This document shows, one piece after another, positions 27,475-35,315 of a stretch of 52,665 nucleotides of DNA. Under the pieces are notes generated by a model. The model ran no database searches, was not told the origin of the DNA, and saw nothing but the letters and a program-made list of their open reading frames with translations. This DNA is from Bacillota bacterium (GTDB lineage: Bacteria; Bacillota; Clostridia; Oscillospirales; Oscillospiraceae). Position 1 is the first letter of the stretch. Every line of letters starts with the position of its first letter. The position numbers were made by a program, and so were the translations under genes. Location of the stretch: the NCBI GenBank assembly GCA_023459875.1, contig JAEWRY010000047.1:1-52665 (forward strand). Reading direction: 5' to 3'.

Positions 27475-27494
27475 GCTTACAAAGGAGTTTATCT

Positions 27495-28973
27495 GTGAAA
27501 GTATTAGAGGCGAACAATATAACAAAGACGTTCCCCGGGGTCGTTGCATTGGACTGCGTTGACATCACGTTCAACGCCGGTGAGATCCACTGCATTATCG
27601 GAGAGAACGGCGCAGGTAAAAGCACATTGATTCGCTGCCTGACGGGTGTGTATACTCCGGAGGAAGGCTCCATTACCATTAACGGCGGGGATGCCTTAAA
27701 GGACAGAAGATTATTCAATAAGGTCGCGTATGTACCGCAGGAAATAGACCTGTTCGGTTACATGACCGTTGCCGAAAATTTGCTTTTACCTTTTGAGAGA
27801 TCGGGAATCAAGGGAAGAATCAGTCAGAAATCCCTGGAGGAAAAAGCGAGGCCTCTGCTGGAGAAATTTCAAATCAACGTGGACCCGGGCGTTTTAGTGA
27901 AGGATATCCCAGTCTCCGCGCAGCAGCTCATTCAGATTGTGCGCGCAATCGCGCACACGGATTATGATATTCTGATGCTGGACGAACCCACCACGAGCCT
28001 CACAACCGAGGATACCGCGGTTCTCTTTAAAGTCATCAGAGAACTTAAAAATGAAAACAAGGCAGTGGTTTTCATTTCCCACAAGCTGGAGGAAATTTTT
28101 GAGGTGGGAGATGTACTTACTGTTTTCAGAAACGGCAAGAAAATTGCCTATTCCGATATAAAGAGCGTTGATATCCCTTGGGTGATTCTGCAGATGACCG
28201 GCCGCAGCCTTGACAGAAATCAGGTCTTTTACTCGGGCAAGGTTTTAAACGATATGATTCTTGAGGTCAAAAACCTAAGCGGCGGGATGTTTACGAACGT
28301 CAGTTTCGACCTGAAACGCGGCGAAATACTGGGCTTTACGGGGCTCGTCGGCGCCGGCCGCAGTGAAGTCATGCAGGCCATTCTGGGCTATATCCCCGCT
28401 TACTCCGGCCAGGTATATATTGACGGTAAGGAGCTGAAGCTGGGTAATTCAAGCCGGGCGACACAGGCCGGATATGTTTATCTGCCGGAAGAACGCAAGA
28501 GACAGGGTATTCTGCCCGTTCTGAGCATAAGGGAAAACATCAGCATTTCCATTCTGGACGCCCTTCTGTCCGGCATAGGGATTTCTAAAAAGAAGGAGTG
28601 CGAACTTACACAGGACGTCATCAACACATATGGCATTAAGACGACGGATATGGAGAAGGAAATCCGCTATCTGAGCGGCGGCAATCAACAAAAGGTGATT
28701 ATTGGCCGCGCGATGGTCAGTACACCCAAGGTTATGGTGTTCGACGAGCCGACCAAGGGCATCGACGTCGGCACCAAGCCGGAAATTTACCGCATGATGA
28801 AAAAGCTGGCGGAAGAGCAGGGCATAGGTATTATCCTGATCTCCTCCGAAATGGAAGAGATTATAAAGTGCTCCAACCGAATCATTGCCATGTACCAGGG
28901 CAGCAAAACAGCCGAATTTCCAAACGGTACCCCCAAGGAAGAACTCATGAGCGCCATAATCGGTGTGAGCTAA
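27495..28973 (+). CDS. RbsA-like sugar ABC transporter ATPase
   Basis: 492 residues from a GTG at 27495 (AAAGGAG 7 bases upstream). Two nucleotide-binding domains: the first with Walker A GENGAGKST and Walker B MLDEPTTSL; the second with the family-typical altered P-loop GLVGAGRSE, signature LSGGNQQKV and VFDEPTKGID. This is normal for ribose/galactose-class importers, in contrast to the eroded relative at 24770. It energises import with the RbsC-like permease. Confidence 0.95.
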   Translation: MKVLEANNITKTFPGVVALDCVDITFNAGEIHCIIGENGAGKSTLIRCLTGVYTPEEGSITINGGDALKDRRLFNKVAYVPQEIDLFGYMTVAENLLLPFERSGIKGRISQKSLEEKARPLLEKFQINVDPGVLVKDIPVSAQQLIQIVRAIAHTDYDILMLDEPTTSLTTEDTAVLFKVIRELKNENKAVVFISHKLEEIFEVGDVLTVFRNGKKIAYSDIKSVDIPWVILQMTGRSLDRNQVFYSGKVLNDMILEVKNLSGGMFTNVSFDLKRGEILGFTGLVGAGRSEVMQAILGYIPAYSGQVYIDGKELKLGNSSRATQAGYVYLPEERKRQGILPVLSIRENISISILDALLSGIGISKKKECELTQDVINTYGIKTTDMEKEIRYLSGGNQQKVIIGRAMVSTPKVMVFDEPTKGIDVGTKPEIYRMMKKLAEEQGIGIILISSEMEEIIKCSNRIIAMYQGSKTAEFPNGTPKEELMSAIIGVS

Positions 28974-28992
28974 CACATAGGAGTTGATCAAA

Positions 28993-30051
28993 TTGGAAAA
29001 GAAGAAAACCAATGTATTTAGAACTGTCACAGGTGTTTTCGGCAAAAGCAACATGGGGGCCATGGGACTGGTTCTTATCATCATGGTGGTTTTTGCCTCG
29101 GTTGCATCCCCCTATTTCCTCGATATTTATAACTGTCAGTCCCTGATCCGCGACCTGGCCTTTGTGGGCATGATCGGTATTGCGCAGTCCTTGCTGCTGC
29201 TCATCGGCGAACTGGATCTGTCAGTCGGCAAGATTGCCGCGCTGAGCGGCATTTTGAGCGGTATGTTGATGGTGAACGCGAAAGTCAATCCATGGATCGC
29301 GCTGATTCTTGGCTTGATCTTTGGCCTGGGTTTTGGCTTTATCAACGGCATGCTTATTACAAAGCTGCGGCTCAATTCGATGGTTGCCACCATCGGCATG
29401 CAGAGCGTATATGCCGGCATCAACCTGGTTTTGACCAAGGGCAAAGCGATTTCCGGGGTTCCCGAATCGATTTCCTTCCTTGGCAAAGCGAACATCTGGA
29501 TCATCCCGATTCCCTTCCTGTTTACTCTTGCCGTTCTGGTTGCAGTCTTATTTTTAATCAAGAGAACAAAAATCGGCCGTTATATCTACGCCATCGGCAA
29601 CAGCCGTGACGCCGCAAAGATTCTGGGCATCAACGTGAACCGGATCCGCGTCGTGATTTACTGCATTGTCGGCCTCATTTCTGCGCTGGCAGGCCTTCTG
29701 TACGTCTGCCGCCTGGGTACCGCGCAGACGACCGTGGGCGAAACCTGGCCCATGAACTCCATCGCGGCGGCGGTCATCGGCGGCGTCGCCCTGACCGGCG
29801 GCATCGGCAATCCGGCCGGCGCGCTCATCGGCGCCGCCATCATCAGCGTGATTTCCAACCTGATCGTTCTGATGGGCGTCAGCATTTACTGGCAGTCGGC
29901 GGTCAGTGGTATCGTCGTGGTGTGCGCCATCTCCTTCGGTTCCATCTCCGCCATCATTTCCGAGCGGAAGAGGCAGAAGGCAAAGCTGCAGCGCGATGTG
30001 ATTGTGGCAGAAAGCGGGATGGAAGACATTCACAATCCTCCCAAGCAGTAA
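28993..30051 (+). CDS. RbsC-like sugar ABC transporter permease
   Basis: 352 residues. The start is a TTG at 28993, 9 bases after AGGAG; another TTG at 28984 overlaps that site. It has eight to ten hydrophobic segments with the BPD_transp_2 pattern (LLLIGELDLSVGKIAALSGI, GGVALTGGIGNPAGALIGA). It forms the membrane channel with the ATPase encoded just upstream. The charged C-terminal tail is cytoplasmic. Confidence 0.94.
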   Translation: MEKKKTNVFRTVTGVFGKSNMGAMGLVLIIMVVFASVASPYFLDIYNCQSLIRDLAFVGMIGIAQSLLLLIGELDLSVGKIAALSGILSGMLMVNAKVNPWIALILGLIFGLGFGFINGMLITKLRLNSMVATIGMQSVYAGINLVLTKGKAISGVPESISFLGKANIWIIPIPFLFTLAVLVAVLFLIKRTKIGRYIYAIGNSRDAAKILGINVNRIRVVIYCIVGLISALAGLLYVCRLGTAQTTVGETWPMNSIAAAVIGGVALTGGIGNPAGALIGAAIISVISNLIVLMGVSIYWQSAVSGIVVVCAISFGSISAIISERKRQKAKLQRDVIVAESGMEDIHNPPKQ

Positions 30052-30110
30052 CCGGAACGCAAGCGGTTTTGAGCTGTGCCATGGGATTTTGACAAGGAGA
30101 TGAAAAGATT

Positions 30111-31001
30111 TTGGAACTTGGACTCAATCTGTCCTTTGCCGTCAAGCGGTGGATCGAACCGGAACGTTTGGCGAAACTGTGCAAAGAAGACTTCGGCGTG
30201 AGGCATATCCAGTTTACCTGGGATCTGATCGACCCCTGGTGGCCGGATGATAAACGCAATAAGATGGCCCATGAATACAGGGAAGCTTTTGCCTCGGAGG
30301 GCCTCGTGATCGACGGTACATTCGGCGGCCTTGCCAATTACAGCTACGCTCACCTGCTTGCCCCGTCTGAAACCCAACGGGAAATTGCTTTTGAGTATTT
30401 TAAGAGAGCCATCGATTTGACAGCCGAGATGGGCGCCGGAGTCATGGGCACCCCTGCCGGCGGCATGTCCTACGATGACGCCCGGAATCCGGCGCGCAGA
30501 GAATTTTTGTATGAAGCACTGCTCGATTCCCTGCGGAGGCTGGCGGTTTACGGCAGGGAAAAGGGTATTAAGGAAATTCAGATCGAGGCCACTCCCCTCT
30601 GGACGGAGTTCCCCCACAGCCCCGATGTAAGCGTCAAAATGATGCGGGACCTGGAGGGTACCGCCATCCCCATCAAGCTCCTCCTGGATTGGGGCCACGC
30701 GCTCTTTAAACCCCTGCTAAAGGAGGAGGCCGACATGGGCCTCTGGCTCAAAGAGTGCGCGCCCTACGTCGGGGCGATCCATCTTCAGCAGACGGACGGC
30801 ATGTGGGACCGTCACTGGGACTTTACCGCGAGGGACGGCATCATCACCCCGGAACTCATTCAGAAGGCGACCTCCGAAGCGGGGCTGGACCATATTGTGC
30901 AGTACCTTGAAGTGGTCACCATTTTTGAGGATGAAGATGATCACGTCTACGACGGCATGAAGAAGTCCATGGACTTCCTCCATGTTTCCCTCGGCTGCTG
31001 A
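30111..31001 (+). CDS. Xylose-isomerase-like TIM barrel sugar-phosphate isomerase/epimerase
   Basis: 296 residues from a TTG at 30111 (CAAGGAGA upstream; the nearby ATG at 30100 is out of frame). AP-endonuclease-2/xylose-isomerase-like fold, with likely metal ligands in IQIEATP (Glu), LLLDWGHA (Asp/His), GAIHLQQTDG (His) and VQYLEVV (Glu). This superfamily contains EryC, which acts on tetrulose 4-phosphate in Brucella erythritol catabolism, as well as many ketose epimerases. Epimerisation of the imported ketose or its phosphate is likely; the exact substrate is not shown. Confidence 0.85.
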   Translation: MELGLNLSFAVKRWIEPERLAKLCKEDFGVRHIQFTWDLIDPWWPDDKRNKMAHEYREAFASEGLVIDGTFGGLANYSYAHLLAPSETQREIAFEYFKRAIDLTAEMGAGVMGTPAGGMSYDDARNPARREFLYEALLDSLRRLAVYGREKGIKEIQIEATPLWTEFPHSPDVSVKMMRDLEGTAIPIKLLLDWGHALFKPLLKEEADMGLWLKECAPYVGAIHLQQTDGMWDRHWDFTARDGIITPELIQKATSEAGLDHIVQYLEVVTIFEDEDDHVYDGMKKSMDFLHVSLGC

Positions 31002-31022
31002 TATTTTGAAAGAAGGTGCAGC

Positions 31023-31586
31023 ATGGAATATAAGGAAATGTACGAGACGATACTCTCTGAGCATAGAAAAGTCTACGAGGCTCTCGACACAAAGAGCATG
31101 TGTGAATTCATCGAGACTATTAAGGCGCACAACCGAATTTTTTTAATCGGCGTGGGCAGGGAAGGTATGGCCACCCGAGCTTTTGCCATGCGCCTCATGC
31201 ATATGGGCAAGGAAATTCACTGGATTTGGGACGACACCACCCCCAGTATCGGGAAGGGCGATCTGGTCATCGCCACCCTGGGCGACGGTGAAATCGGCCA
31301 CATCGATTACATTTGCAGGCGCGCCAAAGCCGCTGGCGGCATGATTTATGTGGTCACCGGCTCTCCCAGCGGCAAAACCGCCGCCGAGGTGGCCGACAAG
31401 GTGTTCTTCGTCCCCGCCGCTGTCTACCGCGGCAGGGATAAGGTGGTGCCTTCCTTCCAGCCCATGGGCAATTTGTTTGAGCAGTGCCTGCTGATTATTT
31501 TCGATATGATTATCATGACCATCGTGGACGAGGTCCCCGGGTTGAGCTTTGAAAAAATGTCCGGCCGCCACAGAAATGTGGAATAA
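31023..31586 (+). CDS. SIS-domain isomerase, 6-phospho-3-hexuloisomerase-like
   Basis: 187 residues, the length of HxlB/PHI enzymes, with the single-SIS layout: IFLIGVGREGMATRAFAMRL (phosphosugar loop), DLVIATLGDGEIGHIDYICR, IYVVTGSPSGKTAAEVAD and a C-terminal MGNLFEQCLLIIFDMII helix. HxlB converts hex-3-ulose 6-phosphate to fructose 6-phosphate. The partner HxlA synthase is not in this window. The usual Ser of the SGSG loop reads LGDGE here, so the substrate may differ. It is encoded 21 bp after the TIM-barrel gene, in the same operon. Confidence 0.82.
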   Translation: MEYKEMYETILSEHRKVYEALDTKSMCEFIETIKAHNRIFLIGVGREGMATRAFAMRLMHMGKEIHWIWDDTTPSIGKGDLVIATLGDGEIGHIDYICRRAKAAGGMIYVVTGSPSGKTAAEVADKVFFVPAAVYRGRDKVVPSFQPMGNLFEQCLLIIFDMIIMTIVDEVPGLSFEKMSGRHRNVE

Positions 31587-31620
31587 ATAACCATGACCGG
31601 TTGTAAGGAGAATGTTGAGT

Positions 31621-32631
31621 ATGAAGAAGATATTGAATCTGGACGGCAACATCGTCGAGGAGATGTTCAGCGGCTATCTGGCCGCCTACAGCCGCCTTTA
31701 CCAGGCAGTCCCCGGCTACCCCACCGCTTTTACCTATAAGGGAAGAAGAAAAGGCAAGGTTTCCATTGTGATCGGCGGCGGCTCCGGCCACGAGCCTCTG
31801 TTCAGCGGTTTTGCCGGCAAGGGCCTGGCCGATGCGGTGGCCAGCGGCAATATCTTTGCCGCGCCCAACCCCCAGCTCATTTTCGAGACCGCCAAGGCGG
31901 TGGATGAGGGCAGGGGCGTTTTGTTCATCTACGGCTGCTATGCCGGAGACAACATGAATTTCGACATGGCCGAGGAGCTATGCGAATTCGAAGACATAAA
32001 GACCGCCCACGTCCGGGTGTGGGACGACTGCGCATCCGCGCCGAAGGAGCGGTTCGACACCAGAAGGGGCATCGCGGGCGATATCTTTGTGATTAAAGTC
32101 GCCGGAGCCGCCGCGGACGCGGGCCTCAGCCTGGAAGAAGTTGTGCGCATCACCGAAAAAGCCAGAGACAACATCAACTCCATCGGTCTCGCCACCTATC
32201 CCGGATCTATTCCCGGGCTTGACAAGCCCACCTTCGAGCTGCCGGAGGACAAAATCGAGTTCGGCATGGGCCTGCACGGCGAGCCGGGCATCGAGCGCAC
32301 CGAAATGAAACCCGCCCGCGATTTGGTTTCCAGAATGTACGGCGAGCTGAAGAAGGAAATGGGTCTCGGGGCGGGCATGGAGATCGCCGTTCTGGTAAAC
32401 GGGCTGGGCGCCACCACCCTATTGGAGCTGAATATCGTCTACAATGAGCTGAGCAAGCACCTCTCGGCGGACGGCCTCGGCGTACATGACGCTGAAATCC
32501 AGAAGTTTTGCACCTGCCAGGAGATGGGCGGCTTCTCCATCACCATTTTGAAGCTGGATGAGGAAATTAAGAAATATTACGATGCGCCCTGCTACTCCCC
32601 CTACTACGCGAGGGAGGCCATCGAAGGATGA
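31621..32631 (+). CDS. dhaK: Dihydroxyacetone-kinase subunit DhaK-like
   Basis: 336 residues from the ATG at 31621, 10 bases after AAGGAG; an ATG 9 bases earlier is too close to the site. DhaK signatures are IGGGSGHEPLFSGFAGKGLA, YAGDNMNF (Asp110) and GMGLHGEPG with His219, the residue that binds the ketone covalently as a hemiaminal. It binds the short ketose (dihydroxyacetone or, as in LerK/DerK relatives, erythrulose) for phosphorylation by DhaL. The stop overlaps the DhaL start (ATGA). No DhaM phosphotransferase subunit is present in the window. Confidence 0.93.
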   Translation: MKKILNLDGNIVEEMFSGYLAAYSRLYQAVPGYPTAFTYKGRRKGKVSIVIGGGSGHEPLFSGFAGKGLADAVASGNIFAAPNPQLIFETAKAVDEGRGVLFIYGCYAGDNMNFDMAEELCEFEDIKTAHVRVWDDCASAPKERFDTRRGIAGDIFVIKVAGAAADAGLSLEEVVRITEKARDNINSIGLATYPGSIPGLDKPTFELPEDKIEFGMGLHGEPGIERTEMKPARDLVSRMYGELKKEMGLGAGMEIAVLVNGLGATTLLELNIVYNELSKHLSADGLGVHDAEIQKFCTCQEMGGFSITILKLDEEIKKYYDAPCYSPYYAREAIEG

Positions 32632-33266
32632 AGAGTATCCTCACCAAACAGGTTGCCGAAATGGTCGCCGCCGCCTGCGACGCCATTATCGCAAGCAAGG
32701 ATTATCTGACCCAGGTGGACAGCGCCATCGGCGACGGCGACCACGGCATCGGTATGTCCGGCGGCATGGAAAAAGCCAAGGCCCAGCTGGCGGAAAAAGG
32801 CCCCTTTGAAGATGTCAACACCGTTTTTAAAACCACAGGCATGGCCATGCTCAACTCCATGGGCGGCGCTTCGGGCGTCATTTTCGGTTCCATGTTTCTG
32901 GGGGGCGTCAAGGGCCTGGATAAAATCACCGAGCTGGGCGGGGCCGAGTTTGCCGTTATGATGCGCAAAGCGTTGGATTCCATCAAGGAGCGCGGCAAGG
33001 CCCAGGTGGGCGACAAGACCATGGTGGACGCCTTTGAGCCAGCCGTCATCGCCATGGAAAAGGCCGACAAGAGCGACCTCACGGCTCTTCTGAAGGACGG
33101 CGCCGAGGCCGCCGCGCAGGGGACTCAAAACTCCAAAAACTTTGTTGCAAGGTTCGGAAAAGCCCAGTACCTGGGCGAGCGGGCCGTGGGCCATCAGGAT
33201 GCCGGTGCGACCTCCGTTTCGATTATCCTGGATGCGATGTACCGTTACGTCAAATCTTTGGACTGA
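32628..33266 (+). CDS. dhaL: Dihydroxyacetone-kinase subunit DhaL-like
   Basis: 212 residues, overlapping dhaK by 4 bases. The all-helical nucleotide-binding barrel is marked by AIGDGDHGIGM (Asp36, Asp38, His39; magnesium ligands), MGGASGVIFGSMF, VGDKTMVDAFEPA and HQDAGATS. In the PTS-type enzyme DhaL holds ADP that DhaM re-phosphorylates; in ATP-dependent kinases the same domain uses free ATP. Which applies here cannot be read from the sequence. It should catalyse transfer of phosphate to the ketose bound by DhaK. Confidence 0.93.
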   Translation: MKSILTKQVAEMVAAACDAIIASKDYLTQVDSAIGDGDHGIGMSGGMEKAKAQLAEKGPFEDVNTVFKTTGMAMLNSMGGASGVIFGSMFLGGVKGLDKITELGGAEFAVMMRKALDSIKERGKAQVGDKTMVDAFEPAVIAMEKADKSDLTALLKDGAEAAAQGTQNSKNFVARFGKAQYLGERAVGHQDAGATSVSIILDAMYRYVKSLD

Positions 33267-33281
33267 GAAAGGGAGGCTCAT

Positions 33282-34091
33282 TTGGCCAGACTGGATAAAA
33301 TCTATTTGGGAACCAACACCAAGATGTTCAAGACCATCGGGAACACAAAGGAGTTTCTCTCCACCCTCAGGCGACTGACCTGCGACATCAGCCGGGACGA
33401 GATGCAGCTCTTCGTGATCCCTTCCTATACGGCTTTAAGCCATGCCCGCGGGGAGGTTTCCTCCGAGGAGATCCTGCTCGGTGCGCAGAACATGAACTGG
33501 GCGGAGGAAGGGCAGTTCACCGGCGAAATCTCCCCGCTGATGCTCAAAGAAATCGGAATTGATTTGGTGATGGTCGGCCATTCGGAGCGCCGCCACGTCT
33601 TCGGCGAGCAGGACAAGGAAGAAAACCTGAAGGTGAGAAGCGCCCTGGACCACGGCTTTACCGCGCTGCTCTGCGTGGGCGAAACGGAGGAGCAGAAGGA
33701 AAACAACATTTCCGATGAAATTCTGCGGATTCAGCTCAAGTGCGGCCTCAAGGATGTTACTCCCGTGCAGGCTCAAAAACTCTGGGTGGCCTACGAACCG
33801 GTCTGGGCCATCGGCGTAAACGGCAAGCCAGCCACGTCGGAGTACGCGGAAGAAAAACATTTTGTCATTAAAAACTGCCTCGGGGAGATTTTCGGTGGGC
33901 AAGCGGGTTCGGATATTCCCGTTTTGTACGGCGGCAGCGTCAACAATCAAAACGCCGCCGAGCTAATCGTTCAGGAGCATGTGGACGGGCTTTTCATCGG
34001 CAGAAGCGCCTGGGATGCGGAAAATTTTAACCGCATCATCCGTTGCGTGCTGCCCCTGTTCTCGGAGAAAAAAACCGGACGGGAGGGATGA
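33282..34091 (+). CDS. Triosephosphate-isomerase paralogue (LerI/EryH-like)
   Basis: 269 residues from a TTG at 33282 with GGAGG 5 bases upstream. TIM catalytic residues are present: Asn12/Lys14 (GTNTKMFK), His100 (MVGHSERRH) and Glu172 (VAYEPVWAIG). The loop after Glu reads GVNGKPAT instead of the GTGKTAT of glycolytic TIM, as expected for paralogues acting on a longer substrate. TIM relatives LerI and EryH isomerise erythrulose phosphates in Mycobacterium and Brucella. Placement after dhaKL in the same operon supports this; a second glycolytic TIM is equally possible from motifs alone. Confidence 0.88.
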   Translation: MARLDKIYLGTNTKMFKTIGNTKEFLSTLRRLTCDISRDEMQLFVIPSYTALSHARGEVSSEEILLGAQNMNWAEEGQFTGEISPLMLKEIGIDLVMVGHSERRHVFGEQDKEENLKVRSALDHGFTALLCVGETEEQKENNISDEILRIQLKCGLKDVTPVQAQKLWVAYEPVWAIGVNGKPATSEYAEEKHFVIKNCLGEIFGGQAGSDIPVLYGGSVNNQNAAELIVQEHVDGLFIGRSAWDAENFNRIIRCVLPLFSEKKTGREG

Positions 34092-34094
34092 CGG

Positions 34095-34940
34095 ATGCCA
34101 ATGGTATCCATGAAAGGCATGCTTGAGGACGCCCGCCGCGGTGGGTACGCGCTGGGTGCCTTCGAGTTCTGGTCCTTTAATTCCGCCAGGGCGGTGATAG
34201 AAAGCGCCAAGGAGCGCAGCCTGCCCGCCATTCTGCAGATTTGCCCCGAGGAGACCGAATTCTTCGGGTATAAGAACGTCTTTCTGCTCGCGCAGATCAT
34301 GGAGCAGAATACTTCTTTGCCCTTTGCGCTGCATCTAGACCACGCGGCTTCTGTCGACCAAATCAGGCGGGCGCTGGATGCGGGCTTTACCTCGGTGATG
34401 ATCGACGCCTCCTCTCTGCCGTTTGAAGAAAACGCAGCTAAAACCGCCCAGGTCGTTGAGCTGGCACGCCGGTATGGGGCCTGCGTGGAGGCCGAGCTGG
34501 GCCACGTGGGCGGGGCCGAGGGCGGCCTCGGGGAGAGCGGGAGCGTACTGACCGACCCCGCCGAGGCAAGAGAATTCGCGGCGCTGACCGGCGTTGACTG
34601 CCTGGCCGTCTCCATCGGCACGGTGCACGGCGTCTACAAGGCGGAGCCCCGCCTGAATATTGAAACGCTCAAAGAGATTTCTTCCCGGGTTGCGATTCCG
34701 CTGGTACTGCACGGAGGGTCGGGCACACCCGAAAAGGCCCTCCGGGAGGCGATTCGAAACGGCATCGCGAAAATCAATATCTGCACCGACCTGCTGGTGG
34801 CCGAAAGCGCTCCCATTGCGGCGGCGGTGGCCGATGCGTCCTTCCGCTATACGATCATGGGGCTTCAAAAGCCCTCCTATGAGGCCGAAAAGCGGGTTGT
34901 CGGGCAGAAGATGGACCTCTTCGCTTTACGCCAACAATAA
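34095..34940 (+). CDS. Class II ketose-bisphosphate aldolase
   Basis: 281 residues. The ATG at 34095 is 8 bases after GGAGGG and 3 bases after the preceding stop. Zinc and substrate motifs of the FbaA/GatY family are seen: LHLDHA (catalytic Asp82, zinc His83), EAELGHVGG, SIGTVHGVYK, VLHGGSG and KINICTDL. It reversibly joins dihydroxyacetone phosphate to an aldehyde. In this context it could condense erythrose 4-phosphate with dihydroxyacetone phosphate to sedoheptulose 1,7-bisphosphate, or cleave a ketose phosphate; both are inferences. It is the last gene of the sugar operon, followed by the structured repeat. Confidence 0.92.
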   Translation: MPMVSMKGMLEDARRGGYALGAFEFWSFNSARAVIESAKERSLPAILQICPEETEFFGYKNVFLLAQIMEQNTSLPFALHLDHAASVDQIRRALDAGFTSVMIDASSLPFEENAAKTAQVVELARRYGACVEAELGHVGGAEGGLGESGSVLTDPAEAREFAALTGVDCLAVSIGTVHGVYKAEPRLNIETLKEISSRVAIPLVLHGGSGTPEKALREAIRNGIAKINICTDLLVAESAPIAAAVADASFRYTIMGLQKPSYEAEKRVVGQKMDLFALRQQ

Positions 34941-34957
34941 AAAACAGTATAATAGTT

Positions 34958-35088
34958 AATGTCCACTGAACAAATGCGATTTTCGAATTGCATTTGCCGA
35001 AAGGACAATTTTTGTCCTTTCGGGCGGCAAAACAACACTGTTTTGCCGCTTTAGATACACTGATGACGGTCCCTTTTGATTTGCGGAC
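34958..35088 (+). repeat. Structured 131-bp intergenic repeat, copy 2
   Basis: Begins 17 bp after the aldolase stop and matches the reverse complement of 1-131 with no gaps. Three hairpins: CAAATGCGAT with ATTGCATTTG, CCGAAAGGACA with TGTCCTTTCGG, and GCGGCAAAACA with TGTTTTGCCGC. Its right end runs into a larger palindrome (35071-35108). It is not recognised as a named element. It could be a transposon-derived repeat, a processed 3' RNA structure or a terminator cluster. Confidence 0.88.
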
Positions 35089-35257
35089 ACACCCGCAAAT
35101 CAAAAGGGCAAGGTTTTTGACTATAATTAGTCAAAAACCTTGCCCCTGAATAGAACAAAAACAGCTTGGAAGCATTGATATGACTATATTTTTGTTTTAT
35201 TCAGCGGACATTATGTTAGCGCAAGAATCTTCCGGATTCGAGGATTCCTGCGCTAAC
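35071..35257. other. Train of four further hairpins between operons
   Basis: Four inverted repeats follow one another. The first is a perfect 16-bp one (CCCTTTTGATTTGCGG, 35071-35086 with 35093-35108). The second is a perfect 18-bp one sharing its GGG (35106-35123 with 35128-35145). The third is CTGAATAGAACAAAAA (35146-35161 with 35189-35204, one G-U pair). The fourth begins GTTAGCGCAAGAATC (215-229) and pairs with 243-257. No gene lies here. The first ATPase gene of the next operon starts 58 bp later. Confidence 0.85.
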
Positions 35258-35315
35258 GGCGGTTATGACGAAAAAGCGCGGCGAAGCGGGGCCGCAGATT
35301 GTTTCGGAGGCTTTT

